A stretch of 64,000 nucleotides of DNA from Pseudomonas sp. LS1212. Lineage in GTDB: Bacteria; Pseudomonadota; Gammaproteobacteria; Pseudomonadales; Pseudomonadaceae. A model generated the notes under the pieces. It was not told the origin of the DNA. It did no database searches and was given only the letters and a program-made list of their open reading frames with translations. The stretch covers positions 5,532,001 through 5,596,000 of the forward strand of contig NZ_CP102951.1 of NCBI RefSeq assembly GCF_024741815.1, read 5' to 3'. Below are positions 17,329 to 25,786 of the stretch, piece by piece; positions within the stretch are counted from its first letter, which is position 1, and the number at the start of each line of letters is the position of its first letter. Position numbers and translations under genes: made by a program.

Positions 17329-18753
17329 ATGACCCTTTACGTCAACCTCGCCGAGTTGCTCGGCTCGCGCATCGAGCAGGGCTTTTATCGACCCGGCGAC
17401 CGCCTGCCTTCGGTGCGCGCCCTGAGTGCCGAGCACGGGGTCAGCCTGAGCACCGTACAACAGGCGTATCGCCTGCTCGAGGACAATGGCCTGGCGGCAC
17501 CCAGACCCAAATCCGGGTACTTCGTATCCAGTGGCCGGACACTCCCGGCGCTTCCAGCCGTCGGCCGCCCCACCCAGCGACCGGTAGAAATCTCGCAGTG
17601 GGATCACGTGGTCGAACTGTTGCGCAGTGTCCCGCGCAAGGACGTAGTGCAACTGGGCCGTGGCATGCCCGATATCGACAGCCCGACGCTCAAGCCCTTG
17701 CTGCGCAGCCTGGCCCGCCTGAGCCGCCGCCAGGACATGCCGGGGCTGTATTACGACACCATCTACGGCACCGAAGCCCTGCGCGAACAAGTGGCGCGCC
17801 TGCTGCTGGACTCCGGCTGCCAGTTGACGGCGAGCGACCTGGTGATCACTACCGGCTGTCATGAAGCGTTGTCGGCCAGCATTCGCGCGGTCTGCGAGCC
17901 GGGAGACATCGTCGCGGTGGACTCCCCGAGCTTTCACGGGGCCATGCAGACGCTCAAGGGTCTGGGCATGAAAGCCCTGGAAATCCCCACCGACCCGATT
18001 ACCGGCATCAGCCTGGAAGCCCTTGAGCTGGCGCTGGAGCAGTGGCCGATCAAGGCCATCCAGCTGACCCCCAACTGCAACAACCCGCTGGGCTACATCA
18101 TGCCCGAAGCACGCAAGCGCGCCCTGCTGACCCTGGCCCAACGCTTCGACGTGGCAATCATCGAAGACGATGTGTATGGCGACCTGGCCTACACCTACCC
18201 GCGACCGCGCACCATCAAGTCCTTCGATGAAGACGGGCGCGTCCTGCTCTGCAGTTCCTTCTCGAAGACGATCGCCCCCGGCCTGCGTATCGGCTGGGTA
18301 GCCCCCGGGCGCTACCTGGAGCGCGTGCTGCACATGAAATACATCAGCACCGGCTGCACTGCGACCCAGCCGCAGTTGGCAATCGCCGACTTTATCAAGG
18401 GCGGCCACTATGAGCCCCACCTGCGCCGCATGCGCAGCCAATACCAGCGCAACCGCGACCTAATGATCGACTGGGTAACCCGCTACTTTCCGGCCGGAAC
18501 CCGCGCCAGCCGCCCCCAGGGCGGCTTCATGCTCTGGGTCGAACTACCGGAAAGTTTCGACACGCTGCGCTTGAACCGGGCTTTACTGGGTCAGGGCGTG
18601 CAGATTGCCGTGGGCTGCATTTTCTCGGCATCGGGCAAGTACCGTAACTGCCTGCGCATGAACTTTGCCTCCAGAACGACAGATGAAATCGAGCGAGCGG
18701 TGCGCAAGGTTGGCGCCACCGCCATTCGCTTGCTGGCCGAACTGGAGAACTGA
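17329..18753 (+). CDS. MocR/PdxR-type regulator (GntR helix-turn-helix fused to aminotransferase fold)
   Basis: Protein of 474 residues. Residues 1-70 are a GntR winged helix (YRPGDRLPSVRALSAEHGVS, LSTVQQAYRLLEDNGL); residues about 110-470 are a fold-type I aminotransferase with ITTGCHEALSASIRAV, LTPNCNNPLG, EDDVYGDLAY and the PLP-lysine region SSFSKTIAPGLRIGW. MocR proteins sense PLP adducts of amino compounds and control adjacent genes. The DUF1127 gene diverges and the polyamine genes lie close, so a role in amine catabolism is plausible but unproved. Its TGA stop is followed in frame by 44 further sense codons. Confidence 0.9.
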   Translation: MTLYVNLAELLGSRIEQGFYRPGDRLPSVRALSAEHGVSLSTVQQAYRLLEDNGLAAPRPKSGYFVSSGRTLPALPAVGRPTQRPVEISQWDHVVELLRSVPRKDVVQLGRGMPDIDSPTLKPLLRSLARLSRRQDMPGLYYDTIYGTEALREQVARLLLDSGCQLTASDLVITTGCHEALSASIRAVCEPGDIVAVDSPSFHGAMQTLKGLGMKALEIPTDPITGISLEALELALEQWPIKAIQLTPNCNNPLGYIMPEARKRALLTLAQRFDVAIIEDDVYGDLAYTYPRPRTIKSFDEDGRVLLCSSFSKTIAPGLRIGWVAPGRYLERVLHMKYISTGCTATQPQLAIADFIKGGHYEPHLRRMRSQYQRNRDLMIDWVTRYFPAGTRASRPQGGFMLWVELPESFDTLRLNRALLGQGVQIAVGCIFSASGKYRNCLRMNFASRTTDEIERAVRKVGATAIRLLAELEN

Positions 18754-18888
18754 GCCGTAACTTTTAACCGGCCCTCGGGGTCAAAAAACTACACCCGTAG
18801 CGACATCGACAACACCGAACCCGGCGACCTGTGGCGCCGCTTCAATGCCTGGATCACCAAAGCCGTGGGCCCGGAGAAAATGCACTAG
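18754..18888 (+). pseudogene. Possible C-terminal gene remnant after the MocR gene
   Basis: Directly after the MocR TGA, the same frame stays open for 44 codons to a TAG at 18886. The last 25 or so residues, including EPGDLWRRFNAWITKAVGP, look like a genuine protein C-terminus rather than a MocR tail. There is no start codon or ribosome-binding site in a suitable place. The most economical reading is the leftover 3' end of a deleted gene; programmed read-through is possible but less likely. The parent family was not recognised. It overlaps the stop of the convergent MFS gene. Confidence 0.4.
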
Positions 18889-20027
18889 ACCGCGGCCGGT
18901 GCTTCAAACGCGTTGTGTCGCCGAGCCAGCAACACCAGTCCGAGCGCGCCGGCCGCCATGAACAACGGCAAGGCATGGCCGCTGACCCACTGGCTACCCG
19001 CGCCGGCCGCCAACGGCCCGATAAGGCAACCAATACCCCAGAGTTGCGCGACATGGGCATTGGCGCGCACCAACGCGTCATCGCGATAGCGTTCGCCGAT
19101 CAGCACCAGAGACAAGGTAAACAGACCACCGGCACTGGCCCCGAACAGCACCCACAATGGCCAGATCAACGGGTTATGCAGCAGCAATGGAATCGCCAGG
19201 CTGGACAGCAACAATGCCAGCGCACAGCCAGAGAACAGCGTGCGCCGGGACATGCGGTCGGCCAGTGCGCCAATCGGCAGCTGCAGCAAGGCATCGCCGA
19301 TCACCACGGTACTGACCATGTAAAGCGCCACTTCGGTGCTGAAACCCTGGCGCAGGCAATAAATCGGCAACAAAGTCAGGATCATCGCTTCGAACGCTGC
19401 GAACAGTGCGATGGCCCATGCAATCACCGGGAGCTTGCGGCAAAAACCAGCCAGGTCGCCCAATGTGACGCTGCAGGCTTCGGCGCTCGGTGCCCCGTCG
19501 CGCCCCAGCAGCAGGAAGGGCGAGAGCACCAGCAAACCGGCGCCGACCCAGAAGCCGAAGTCATCCTCGGCGCCCAAGGCCCCCAGCAACAAGGGCCCCG
19601 CCAACTGGCTCAAGGCGTAAGAGCTGCCATAAAGTGCCACCAGTCGCCCACGCCAGTGTTCGACCACGAGTTGGTTGATCCAGCTCTCACCGAGGATGAA
19701 TACGATGGTGAGGATCACGCCAATCAGCAATCGCAGCACCAGCCACAAGGGGTAACTGGGCAGCAGCGCCAGCAGACCAATGGAGAGCGCCCCGGCCCAG
19801 AGACACAGGCGCATCAGCCCTGGCGTGCCAAAATGCGCGGCCAGCCGACTGGAAACATGGGCGCCGATCAGGACACCAAAGGCCGGCATGGCCGCCATCA
19901 CACCGATGGCAAAGGACCCATGGCCCCAGCTTTCCAGCCGCAACGAGACCAGCGGCATGCTCACGCCCAGCGCCAGGCCGACGCTCAGGACAGCAGTGAG
20001 CACGGCGAAATAGGTACCCCAACGCAT
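18885..20027 (-). CDS. MFS transporter, YcaD-like
   Basis: Protein of 380 residues with about 12 hydrophobic segments. It starts MRWGTYFAVLTAVLSVGLALG and has the MFS loop signature ALADRMSRRTLFSG between helices 6 and 8 and a first-half motif of the type ISSRLAAHFG (seen as VSSRLAAHFGTPGLMR). AGGAG 7-12 bases upstream supports the ATG at 20027 over one 10 codons earlier. The substrate is unknown; in P. putida relatives an MFS gene occupies the same place beside the kauB/pauC-type dehydrogenase. Confidence 0.85.
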   Translation of the reverse strand: MRWGTYFAVLTAVLSVGLALGVSMPLVSLRLESWGHGSFAIGVMAAMPAFGVLIGAHVSSRLAAHFGTPGLMRLCLWAGALSIGLLALLPSYPLWLVLRLLIGVILTIVFILGESWINQLVVEHWRGRLVALYGSSYALSQLAGPLLLGALGAEDDFGFWVGAGLLVLSPFLLLGRDGAPSAEACSVTLGDLAGFCRKLPVIAWAIALFAAFEAMILTLLPIYCLRQGFSTEVALYMVSTVVIGDALLQLPIGALADRMSRRTLFSGCALALLLSSLAIPLLLHNPLIWPLWVLFGASAGGLFTLSLVLIGERYRDDALVRANAHVAQLWGIGCLIGPLAAGAGSQWVSGHALPLFMAAGALGLVLLARRHNAFEAPAAV

Positions 20028-20147
20028 GTCCACGCTCCTGTGGAAAACCCTGCCCAAAACAACACAGCCGGACTTGCGCTAAGGCAAGCCCGGCCGTGCG
20101 TCAGGATCAATAGCCGGACGCTGCCCTGGCGGCAACGCCCGAAAGGC

Positions 20148-21641
20148 TTACAGCTTGATCCAGGTAGCTTTGAGCTCGGTGTACTTGTCGAACGCATGCA
20201 GCGACTTGTCGCGACCGTTGCCCGATTGCTTGAAGCCGCCGAACGGTGCGGTCATGTCGCCGCCGTCGTACTGGTTGATCCAGACGCTGCCGGCCCGCAG
20301 GGCCTTGGCGGTCAGGTGGCCCTTGGAGAGGTCGGCGGTCCACACGGCCGCAGCCAGCCCGTAGGGGGTGTCGTTGGCGATGGCGATGGCTTCTTCCACG
20401 GTGTCGAAGGTGATCACCGACAGCACCGGGCCAAAAATCTCTTCCTGGGCGATCTTCATGGCATTGCTGACACCGTCGAAAATCGTTGGTTCGACATAGG
20501 TGCCACCGGTTTCCTGCAGGGTGCGCTTGCCGCCTACCAGCAGCTTGGCGCCATCGTTTTGACCGGCCTCGATGTACGACAGCACGCTGTTCATCTGCTG
20601 GGTATCGACCAGCGCACCGACGTTGGTTGCCGGGTCCAGCGGGTTGCCCGGCTTCCAGCCCTTGAGTGCCTCGAGCACCATCGGCAGGAACTTGTCCTTG
20701 ATCGAACGTTCCACCAGCAGACGCGAGCCGGCGGTGCAGACTTCGCCCTGGTTGAAGGCAATCGCGCCGGCCGCCGACTCGGCCGCCACCTGCAGATCCG
20801 CCGCATCGGCGAAGACGATGTTCGGGCTCTTGCCGCCGGCTTCCAGCCAGACGCGCTTCATGTTCGACTCACCGGCATAGATCATCAGCTGCTTGGCGAT
20901 TTTGGTCGAGCCGGTGAACACCAGGGTATCGACGTCCATGTGCAGGGCCAGGGCCTTGCCGACGGTGTGGCCATAGCCTGGCAGCACGTTCAGCACGCCC
21001 GCCGGAATGCCGGCCTCGACGGCCAGCTGGGCAATGCGGATGGCGGTCAGCGGGGATTTTTCCGAAGGCTTGAGGATCACCGAGTTACCGGTCGACAGCG
21101 CCGGGCCCAGCTTCCAGCAGGCCATCATCAGCGGGAAGTTCCACGGCACGATGGCGGCGACCACGCCGACCGGCTCGCGCGTGACCAGGCCGAGCTGGTC
21201 ATGCGGGGTGGCGGCGACTTCGTCGTAAATCTTGTCGATGGCCTCGCCGCTCCAGCTCAGCGCTTGCGCGGCGCCCGGGACGTCGATGGTCAGCGAGTCG
21301 CTGATGGGCTTGCCCATGTCCAGGGTTTCCAGCAGCGCCAGTTCCTCGGCGTTCTGCTTGAGCAGGCCGGCAAAACGGATCATGGTCGCCTTGCGCTTGG
21401 CTGGCGCCAGGCGCGACCAGACGCCGGCGTTGAAAGTAGAGCGGGCATTTTCCACGGCGCGCTGGGCGTCGGCAGCATCGCAACTGGCGATATGCGCCAG
21501 GAGGCGCCCGTCGACCGGGCTGATGCACTCGAACGTCGCATTCGACACTGCAGCGGTATATTCGCCGTTGATGAAGGCGCGGCCTTCGATCTTCAGGTCC
21601 TGGGCACGTTGTTCCCAGTCAGCACGAGTCAGGGTGGCCAT
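20148..21641 (-). CDS. kauB: Gamma-glutamyl-aminobutyraldehyde / guanidinobutyraldehyde dehydrogenase
   Basis: Protein of 497 residues, ALDH superfamily. It has PWNFPLMMACWKLGPAL, FTGSTKIAKQLM, a catalytic Glu in WLEAGGKSPN and a catalytic Cys in GEVCTAGSR near residue 300. It matches the KauB/PauC/PuuC group, which oxidises aldehydes from polyamine and arginine catabolism. GAGGAGGAG upstream fixes the ATG at 21641. With pauR, the PauB-like oxidase and the MocR gene it makes a coherent polyamine-degradation neighbourhood. The precise aldehyde substrate is inferred. Confidence 0.88.
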   Translation of the reverse strand: MATLTRADWEQRAQDLKIEGRAFINGEYTAAVSNATFECISPVDGRLLAHIASCDAADAQRAVENARSTFNAGVWSRLAPAKRKATMIRFAGLLKQNAEELALLETLDMGKPISDSLTIDVPGAAQALSWSGEAIDKIYDEVAATPHDQLGLVTREPVGVVAAIVPWNFPLMMACWKLGPALSTGNSVILKPSEKSPLTAIRIAQLAVEAGIPAGVLNVLPGYGHTVGKALALHMDVDTLVFTGSTKIAKQLMIYAGESNMKRVWLEAGGKSPNIVFADAADLQVAAESAAGAIAFNQGEVCTAGSRLLVERSIKDKFLPMVLEALKGWKPGNPLDPATNVGALVDTQQMNSVLSYIEAGQNDGAKLLVGGKRTLQETGGTYVEPTIFDGVSNAMKIAQEEIFGPVLSVITFDTVEEAIAIANDTPYGLAAAVWTADLSKGHLTAKALRAGSVWINQYDGGDMTAPFGGFKQSGNGRDKSLHAFDKYTELKATWIKL

Positions 21642-21775
21642 ACGAATCTCCTCCTCTTGTTGATTTACAAGGCCGCACGAAAGGTTCATGGGTCTTGTCG
21701 AAAATTCTGCCGGGCCGAACATGGGCCTACGGTACTCACCACCCTAAACCACCGGCACCCGAATTTTCAATATAT

Positions 21776-21804
21776 TTGACACAACACCAACAAAAGCCTA
21801 GTCA
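21776..21804 (+). promoter_or_regulatory. Candidate sigma-70 promoter for the cupin gene
   Basis: TTGACA at 21776-21781 is followed after 17 bases by TAGTCA, a weak -10 box, 36 bases before the cupin start. The -35 element is perfect, the -10 is poor, so an activator may be needed. The region is shared with the divergent dehydrogenase gene. Confidence 0.4.
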
Positions 21805-21840
21805 TGTGTGTTTTATTCAACAAAAACCGGGGACCAGCAT

Positions 21841-22203
21841 ATGAGCATCAAACAGATCGTCGACTTCAGCCAGGCCACGACCAAGGCCGAGCACTACCGC
21901 CCTGCTCCCGAAAGGCTAATCAAAGGCAACCCCGAACATACGCTGTACAACCACTACGAAAGCCCATGCGGCCAGTTTGGGGCCGGCGTCTGGGAAGGCG
22001 CGGTGGGTCATTGGAAGGTGGAATACACCGAGCATGAGTATTGCGAGATCATCCACGGTGTATCGGTGCTACGCGACAGTGAAGGTCAGGCCAAGACACT
22101 GCGCGCCGGGGACCGTTTCGTGATCCCTGCAGGCTTCAAGGGCACCTGGGAAGTGCTGGAGCCTTGCCGCAAGATTTACGTGATGTTCGAACAGAAGCGA
22201 TAA
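21841..22203 (+). CDS. Cupin-domain protein (Cupin_3 / DUF861 type)
   Basis: Protein of 120 residues. It has one small cupin barrel with GVWEGAVGHWKVEYTEHEYC, EIIHGVSVL and LRAGDRFVIPAGFKGTW, the EutQ/ureidoglycolate-like cupin wording. GGGGACC precedes the ATG at 21841; an in-frame GTG 11 codons upstream lacks a site. Divergent from the kauB-like gene, suggesting co-regulation with amine catabolism. No enzyme activity can be assigned. Confidence 0.82.
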   Translation: MSIKQIVDFSQATTKAEHYRPAPERLIKGNPEHTLYNHYESPCGQFGAGVWEGAVGHWKVEYTEHEYCEIIHGVSVLRDSEGQAKTLRAGDRFVIPAGFKGTWEVLEPCRKIYVMFEQKR

Positions 22204-22287
22204 ATATATACCGCAAGGGGCGGGCAGACGGACTGCAGGATGAGGCTGTCCTTCAGGACACTTCAATCAATGAAAGGAATCCAAACC

Positions 22288-22491
22288 ATGACAAATGATG
22301 ACGTCCTCCAGAAAATCCAGCATCTGATCGGCAGCCCCTACGTATTCAGCGTCAAAGCCTACATTACCGAACTGACCGGTCGTACCCGCGTGGTCGGCCC
22401 GAATGAGGTTTCGACCAAAGAGCTCGACCTCAATCGAATCCACATCATTGCAAATGATGAGAGCACCATAAAGTCGTTCAATTTCGGATGA
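22288..22491 (+). CDS. Small protein resembling peptidase inhibitor I78
   Basis: Protein of 67 residues from the ATG at 22288, preceded by AAAGGA; a start 16 codons earlier has no site. The segment TRVVGPNEVSTKELDLNRIH followed by an Asp/Glu-rich turn and IKSFNFG fits the I78 inhibitor pattern, in which an R-V-x-P-G stretch, a Thr and an Arg-hydrophobic pair precede a final Gly. The usual secretion signal and the usual Cys before the last Gly are absent, so it would be cytoplasmic or is a divergent member. Confidence 0.6.
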   Translation: MTNDDVLQKIQHLIGSPYVFSVKAYITELTGRTRVVGPNEVSTKELDLNRIHIIANDESTIKSFNFG

Positions 22492-22556
22492 ACGCGGGGG
22501 TCATTGAGACTGTTGACTTCGTTTGAAGCCTTTGCCGAACGATAAATCTCCACGCG

Positions 22557-22594
22557 AAAAAAAGCCCGTATCCTGAGATACGGGCCTTTTTTTC
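22557..22594. terminator. Bidirectional rho-independent terminator
   Basis: AAAAAAAGCCCGTATC and its mirror GATACGGGCCTTTTTTT with a short loop, flanked by A- and T-runs. It lies between the convergent I78-like gene and rpmG, serving both directions. Confidence 0.9.
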
Positions 22595-22607
22595 GTCAGC
22601 CGATCAA

Positions 22608-22763
22608 TTACTTGATCTTGGCTTCCTTGTAGATCACGTGCTTGCGAACAACCGGATCGAATTTTTTGATTTCGATTTTGTCCGGAGTGGTGCGCTTGTT
22701 CTTATCGGTGGTGTAGAAGTGGCCAGTATTGGCGGTCGACACCAGACGGATCAATTCACGCAT
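22608..22763 (-). CDS. rpmG: 50S ribosomal protein L33
   Basis: This 51-residue protein begins MRELIRLVSTANTGHFYTT and ends VRKHVIYKEAKIK, the canonical L33 sequence with KNKRTTPDKIEIKKFDP in the middle. It lacks the Cys pairs of the zinc-binding paralogue, so it is the C- form. It lies 11 bases downstream of rpmB, the universal rpmB-rpmG operon. Confidence 0.97.
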   Translation of the reverse strand: MRELIRLVSTANTGHFYTTDKNKRTTPDKIEIKKFDPVVRKHVIYKEAKIK

Positions 22764-22774
22764 GATTCTCTCCC

Positions 22775-23011
22775 TTAAACCTTAGCGCCATTTTGGCGAA
22801 TTTCGGCCAGCACGACATCAATGCCGCGCTTGTCGATGATACGCATGCCTTTGGCAGATACGCGCAGACGCACAAAACGCTTCTCGGACTCGACCCAGAA
22901 GCGGTGATGCTGCAGGTTCGGCAGGAAACGACGACGGGTTTTGTTGTTTGCGTGGGAAATGTTATTCCCAGTCACCGGACCCTTACCGGTAACTTGACAG
23001 ACTCTCGACAT
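22775..23011 (-). CDS. rpmB: 50S ribosomal protein L28
   Basis: Protein of 78 residues starting MSRVCQVTGKGPVTGNNISH, with KTRRRFLPNLQHHRFW and the C-terminal KGMRIIDKRGIDVVLAEI. This is the full usual length. First gene of the rpmB-rpmG operon. Confidence 0.98.
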   Translation of the reverse strand: MSRVCQVTGKGPVTGNNISHANNKTRRRFLPNLQHHRFWVESEKRFVRLRVSAKGMRIIDKRGIDVVLAEIRQNGAKV

Positions 23012-23385
23012 GCCTCAGCCCTCTAAAACCACATGCCCAACCCGGCATGGGTTGGCCGCTTAATCTCTCAGTCATTTGGCGCCAGGCGCCGCGTTTCTTT
23101 AGGGTCTTACCAGCTACACCTGCAAATGCAAGGAACCGGGCCCCTAGAAAAGAGCGCTGCTTTATACCAGAAAGACCACAATGCAACAACAGCAGATGCA
23201 TTTTCAATTGCCGCCAAGGCCTGAAATCAGACCGTAAGCATAGCTGCTACGGGCTGGCAGGCCGGACAACCGCTCGTCGCAATGGCCAGCAAAAATTGAA
23301 TGGCCATTTCCGGTTCAGCCCACTAGGGTAGGACTTTTCCAGACTGCACTGGCAGATGGTAATCGATCAGCCAAGGAACATAACT
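23012..23385. other. Intergenic region between rpmB and the peptide-binding protein
   Basis: These 374 bases lie between divergent genes and carry no convincing gene. They hold the candidate rpmB promoter at 23161-23189 and a GGCGCC-A-GGCGCC palindrome near 23078-23090. The part next to the substrate-binding protein gives no clear promoter. Confidence 0.5.
23161..23189 (-). promoter_or_regulatory. Candidate promoter for rpmB-rpmG
   Basis: On the minus strand TTGTTG and TATAAA are spaced by 17 bases, about 150 bases upstream of the rpmB start. The -10 box is strong and the spacing ideal, as expected for a ribosomal protein operon; the assignment is by eye only. Confidence 0.4.
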
Positions 23386-24975
23386 ATGCGTCTTGCGATT
23401 TTGCCGCTGTTGCTCGCCCCACTTTTCAGCCCTTTGCTGGCCCAGGCCGCGGCATTGAGTATCTGCACCGAGGCAAGCCCGGAAGGCTTCGACGTGGTCC
23501 AGTATAACTCGCTGACAACCACTAACGCCTCGGCCGACGTGCTGATGAACCGCCTGCTCGATTTCGATGCACGCCAGGGCAAGCTCACACCCAGCCTGGC
23601 GGACAGCTGGGAGGTTTCCGCCGATGGCCTGACCTACCAGTTCAAACTGCACCCGGGGGTCAAGTTCCATACCACCGACTACTTCAAGCCAACCCGTACC
23701 CTCAATGCCGAGGACGTCGTGTTCAGCTTCCAGCGCATGCTCTACCCGGCCAACCCCTGGCACAAGATTGCCCAAAGCGGCTTCCCGCATGCCCAGTCGA
23801 TGCAATTGCCCAGCCTGATCAAACAGATCGACGCGCCGGACCCACTGACTGTGCGCTTTTTACTGGATCACCCGGATTCGACCTTCCTCGCCACCCTGAG
23901 CATGGGCTTTGCCTCGATCTATTCGGCCGAATACGCCGACAAGTTATTTCGGGCCGGCACACCGCAGAAGCTCAACAGCCAGCCGATCGGCACCGGCCCC
24001 TTCGTTTTCAACCGCTTCCAGAAGGATGCGAGCATTCGTTATCGCGCCAACCCGGACTACTTTGCCGGAAAGCCCGCTGTCGATCCGCTGATCTTTGCCA
24101 TCACGCCCGATGCCAACGTTCGCCTGCAGAAGCTTCGGCGCAACGAATGCCAGATCGCACTGTCGCCCAAACCGCTGGATATCACCGCAGCAAGCCAGGA
24201 TCCGGCGCTCAAAATCGAAAAAGCCGATGCGTTCATGACGGCATTTCTCGCCATCAACACCCAGCATCCGCCACTGGACAAACCCGAAGTCCGCCAGGCC
24301 ATTAACCTGGCCTTCGACAAAAACAATTACCTCAAGGCCGTATTCGAGGGAACCGCCACATCCGCCAATGGCCCCTACCCGCCCAGCACCTGGAGCTATG
24401 CCAAGGACCTGCCGGGCTATGCCCATGACCCGCCCAAGGCCCGCGAGCTGCTGGCCAAGGCAGGCCTGAAGGATGGCTTTGCCACGACGATCTGGACCCG
24501 CCCTGCGGGCAGCCTGCTCAATCCGAACCCAAGCCTGGGCGCGCAATTGCTCCAGGCCGACCTGGCCCAGGTCGGCATCAAGGCCGAGATCCGCGTGATC
24601 GAATGGGGCGAGCTGATTCGCCGCGCCAAGGCCGGCGAACATGATCTGCTGTTCATGGGCTGGGCCGGCGACAACGGCGACCCGGACAACTTCCTGACCC
24701 CGCAATTTTCCTGCCCGGCCGTGCAGTCGGGCACCAATTTCGCCCGTTACTGCGATCAGGGCCTGGACAAGCTGATCAGTGCCGGCAAAACCACCAGTGA
24801 GCAAGGTGTTCGCAGCAAGCTGTACCAGCAGGCCCAGGCGCAAATCCAGCAGCAGGCGCTCTGGCTGCCATTGGCGCACCCGACGGCTTTCGCGCTGACC
24901 CGCAAGGAAGTCCAGGGCTATCAGGCCAGTCCGTTCGGGCGCCAGGACTTTTCCAGGGTCAGCGTATCGCCCTGA
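23386..24975 (+). CDS. Periplasmic peptide-binding protein, family 5 (DppA/SapA-like)
   Basis: Protein of 529 residues. Signal peptide MRLAILPLLLAPLFSPLLAQA, then the SBP_bac_5 fold: EGFDVVQYNSLTT, LADSWEVSADGLTYQFKLHP, LNAEDVVFSFQRML, PIGTGPFVFNRFQKDASIRY and ELLAKAGLKDGF. AAGGA upstream supports the ATG at 23386. It would deliver a peptide or haem to an ABC permease encoded elsewhere; no permease gene is adjacent. Convergent with radC, two bases apart. Confidence 0.92.
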   Translation: MRLAILPLLLAPLFSPLLAQAAALSICTEASPEGFDVVQYNSLTTTNASADVLMNRLLDFDARQGKLTPSLADSWEVSADGLTYQFKLHPGVKFHTTDYFKPTRTLNAEDVVFSFQRMLYPANPWHKIAQSGFPHAQSMQLPSLIKQIDAPDPLTVRFLLDHPDSTFLATLSMGFASIYSAEYADKLFRAGTPQKLNSQPIGTGPFVFNRFQKDASIRYRANPDYFAGKPAVDPLIFAITPDANVRLQKLRRNECQIALSPKPLDITAASQDPALKIEKADAFMTAFLAINTQHPPLDKPEVRQAINLAFDKNNYLKAVFEGTATSANGPYPPSTWSYAKDLPGYAHDPPKARELLAKAGLKDGFATTIWTRPAGSLLNPNPSLGAQLLQADLAQVGIKAEIRVIEWGELIRRAKAGEHDLLFMGWAGDNGDPDNFLTPQFSCPAVQSGTNFARYCDQGLDKLISAGKTTSEQGVRSKLYQQAQAQIQQQALWLPLAHPTAFALTRKEVQGYQASPFGRQDFSRVSVSP

Positions 24976-24977
24976 AC

Positions 24978-25652
24978 CTAAAGCCAGCCGTACTCGGCCA
25001 TCGATAGGGGTTCTCCCTCTCCAATGATGAAGTGATCGAGCACCCTGACGTCGATCAGCGCCAGCGCCTCCTTGAGGCGCCGGGTCAGTACACGGTCGGC
25101 CTGACTTGGCTCGGCAACGCCGGAAGGATGGTTGTGACAAAGAATCAGCGCGGCCGCGTTGTGGGCCAGGGCGCGCTTGATCACCTGTCGCGGGTAGACA
25201 CTGGCACTGTCGATCGAGCCGCGAAACAGGGCCTCGAAGCCCAGCACACGGTGCTTGCTGTCCAGGAACAGGCAGCCAAACACTTCGTGCAGCTCATGGC
25301 GCAACTGCGCCTTGAGGTAATCGCGCACAGCCTGAGGGCTTTCCAGGGCAGAGTCACGCCGCAAGCGTTCGGCCAGGTGACGCCGGGCCATTTCCAGCAC
25401 GGCCTGCAGTTGTGCGTACTTGGCTGGCCCCAGGCCAAGCTCCTGACTGAAGCTGACTTGATCGGCCTCGAGCAGTGCCCGCAGGCTTGCGAACTTGTTC
25501 AGCAGATGTCGCGCCAGGTCGACGGCACTACGGCCACTGACGCCGGTACGCAGAAAGATTGCCAGCAACTCGGCATCGGACAGGCTGGCAGGACCCTGCT
25601 CCAAAAGTTTCTCCCGCGGGCGTTCCGCGGCAGGCCAATCGCGAATACTCAT
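24978..25652 (-). CDS. radC: RadC family JAB-domain protein
   Basis: Protein of 224 residues. The N-terminal helix-hairpin-helix part (LSDAELLAIFLRTGVSGRSA) is followed by an MPN+/JAMM metalloprotease-like domain with the metal motif HNHPSGVAEPSQAD. GGAGG upstream of the ATG at 25652 is clear. The historical repair function is not supported; biochemical role unresolved. Divergent from coaBC as in most gammaproteobacteria. Confidence 0.94.
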   Translation of the reverse strand: MSIRDWPAAERPREKLLEQGPASLSDAELLAIFLRTGVSGRSAVDLARHLLNKFASLRALLEADQVSFSQELGLGPAKYAQLQAVLEMARRHLAERLRRDSALESPQAVRDYLKAQLRHELHEVFGCLFLDSKHRVLGFEALFRGSIDSASVYPRQVIKRALAHNAAALILCHNHPSGVAEPSQADRVLTRRLKEALALIDVRVLDHFIIGEGEPLSMAEYGWL

Positions 25653-25786
25653 AACACCTCCGTGTGTGCGTGGGCGCCGCTGTTCCAGTGCGGTCGCTGT
25701 GCTATCTTAGCCCATCATTTTTTTGCGGTGATCCGGCCTGGGAGGCGGCGTCGTCGTTGTGCAATCACTGAACAAAAGGCAGGCCT

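Noticed and set aside
18831..21779. Open frame of 982 codons on the plus strand
   Set aside because: It lies opposite the MFS and KauB-like genes and reads as low-complexity Gln/Arg/His-rich protein, the usual antisense shadow of GC-rich genes.
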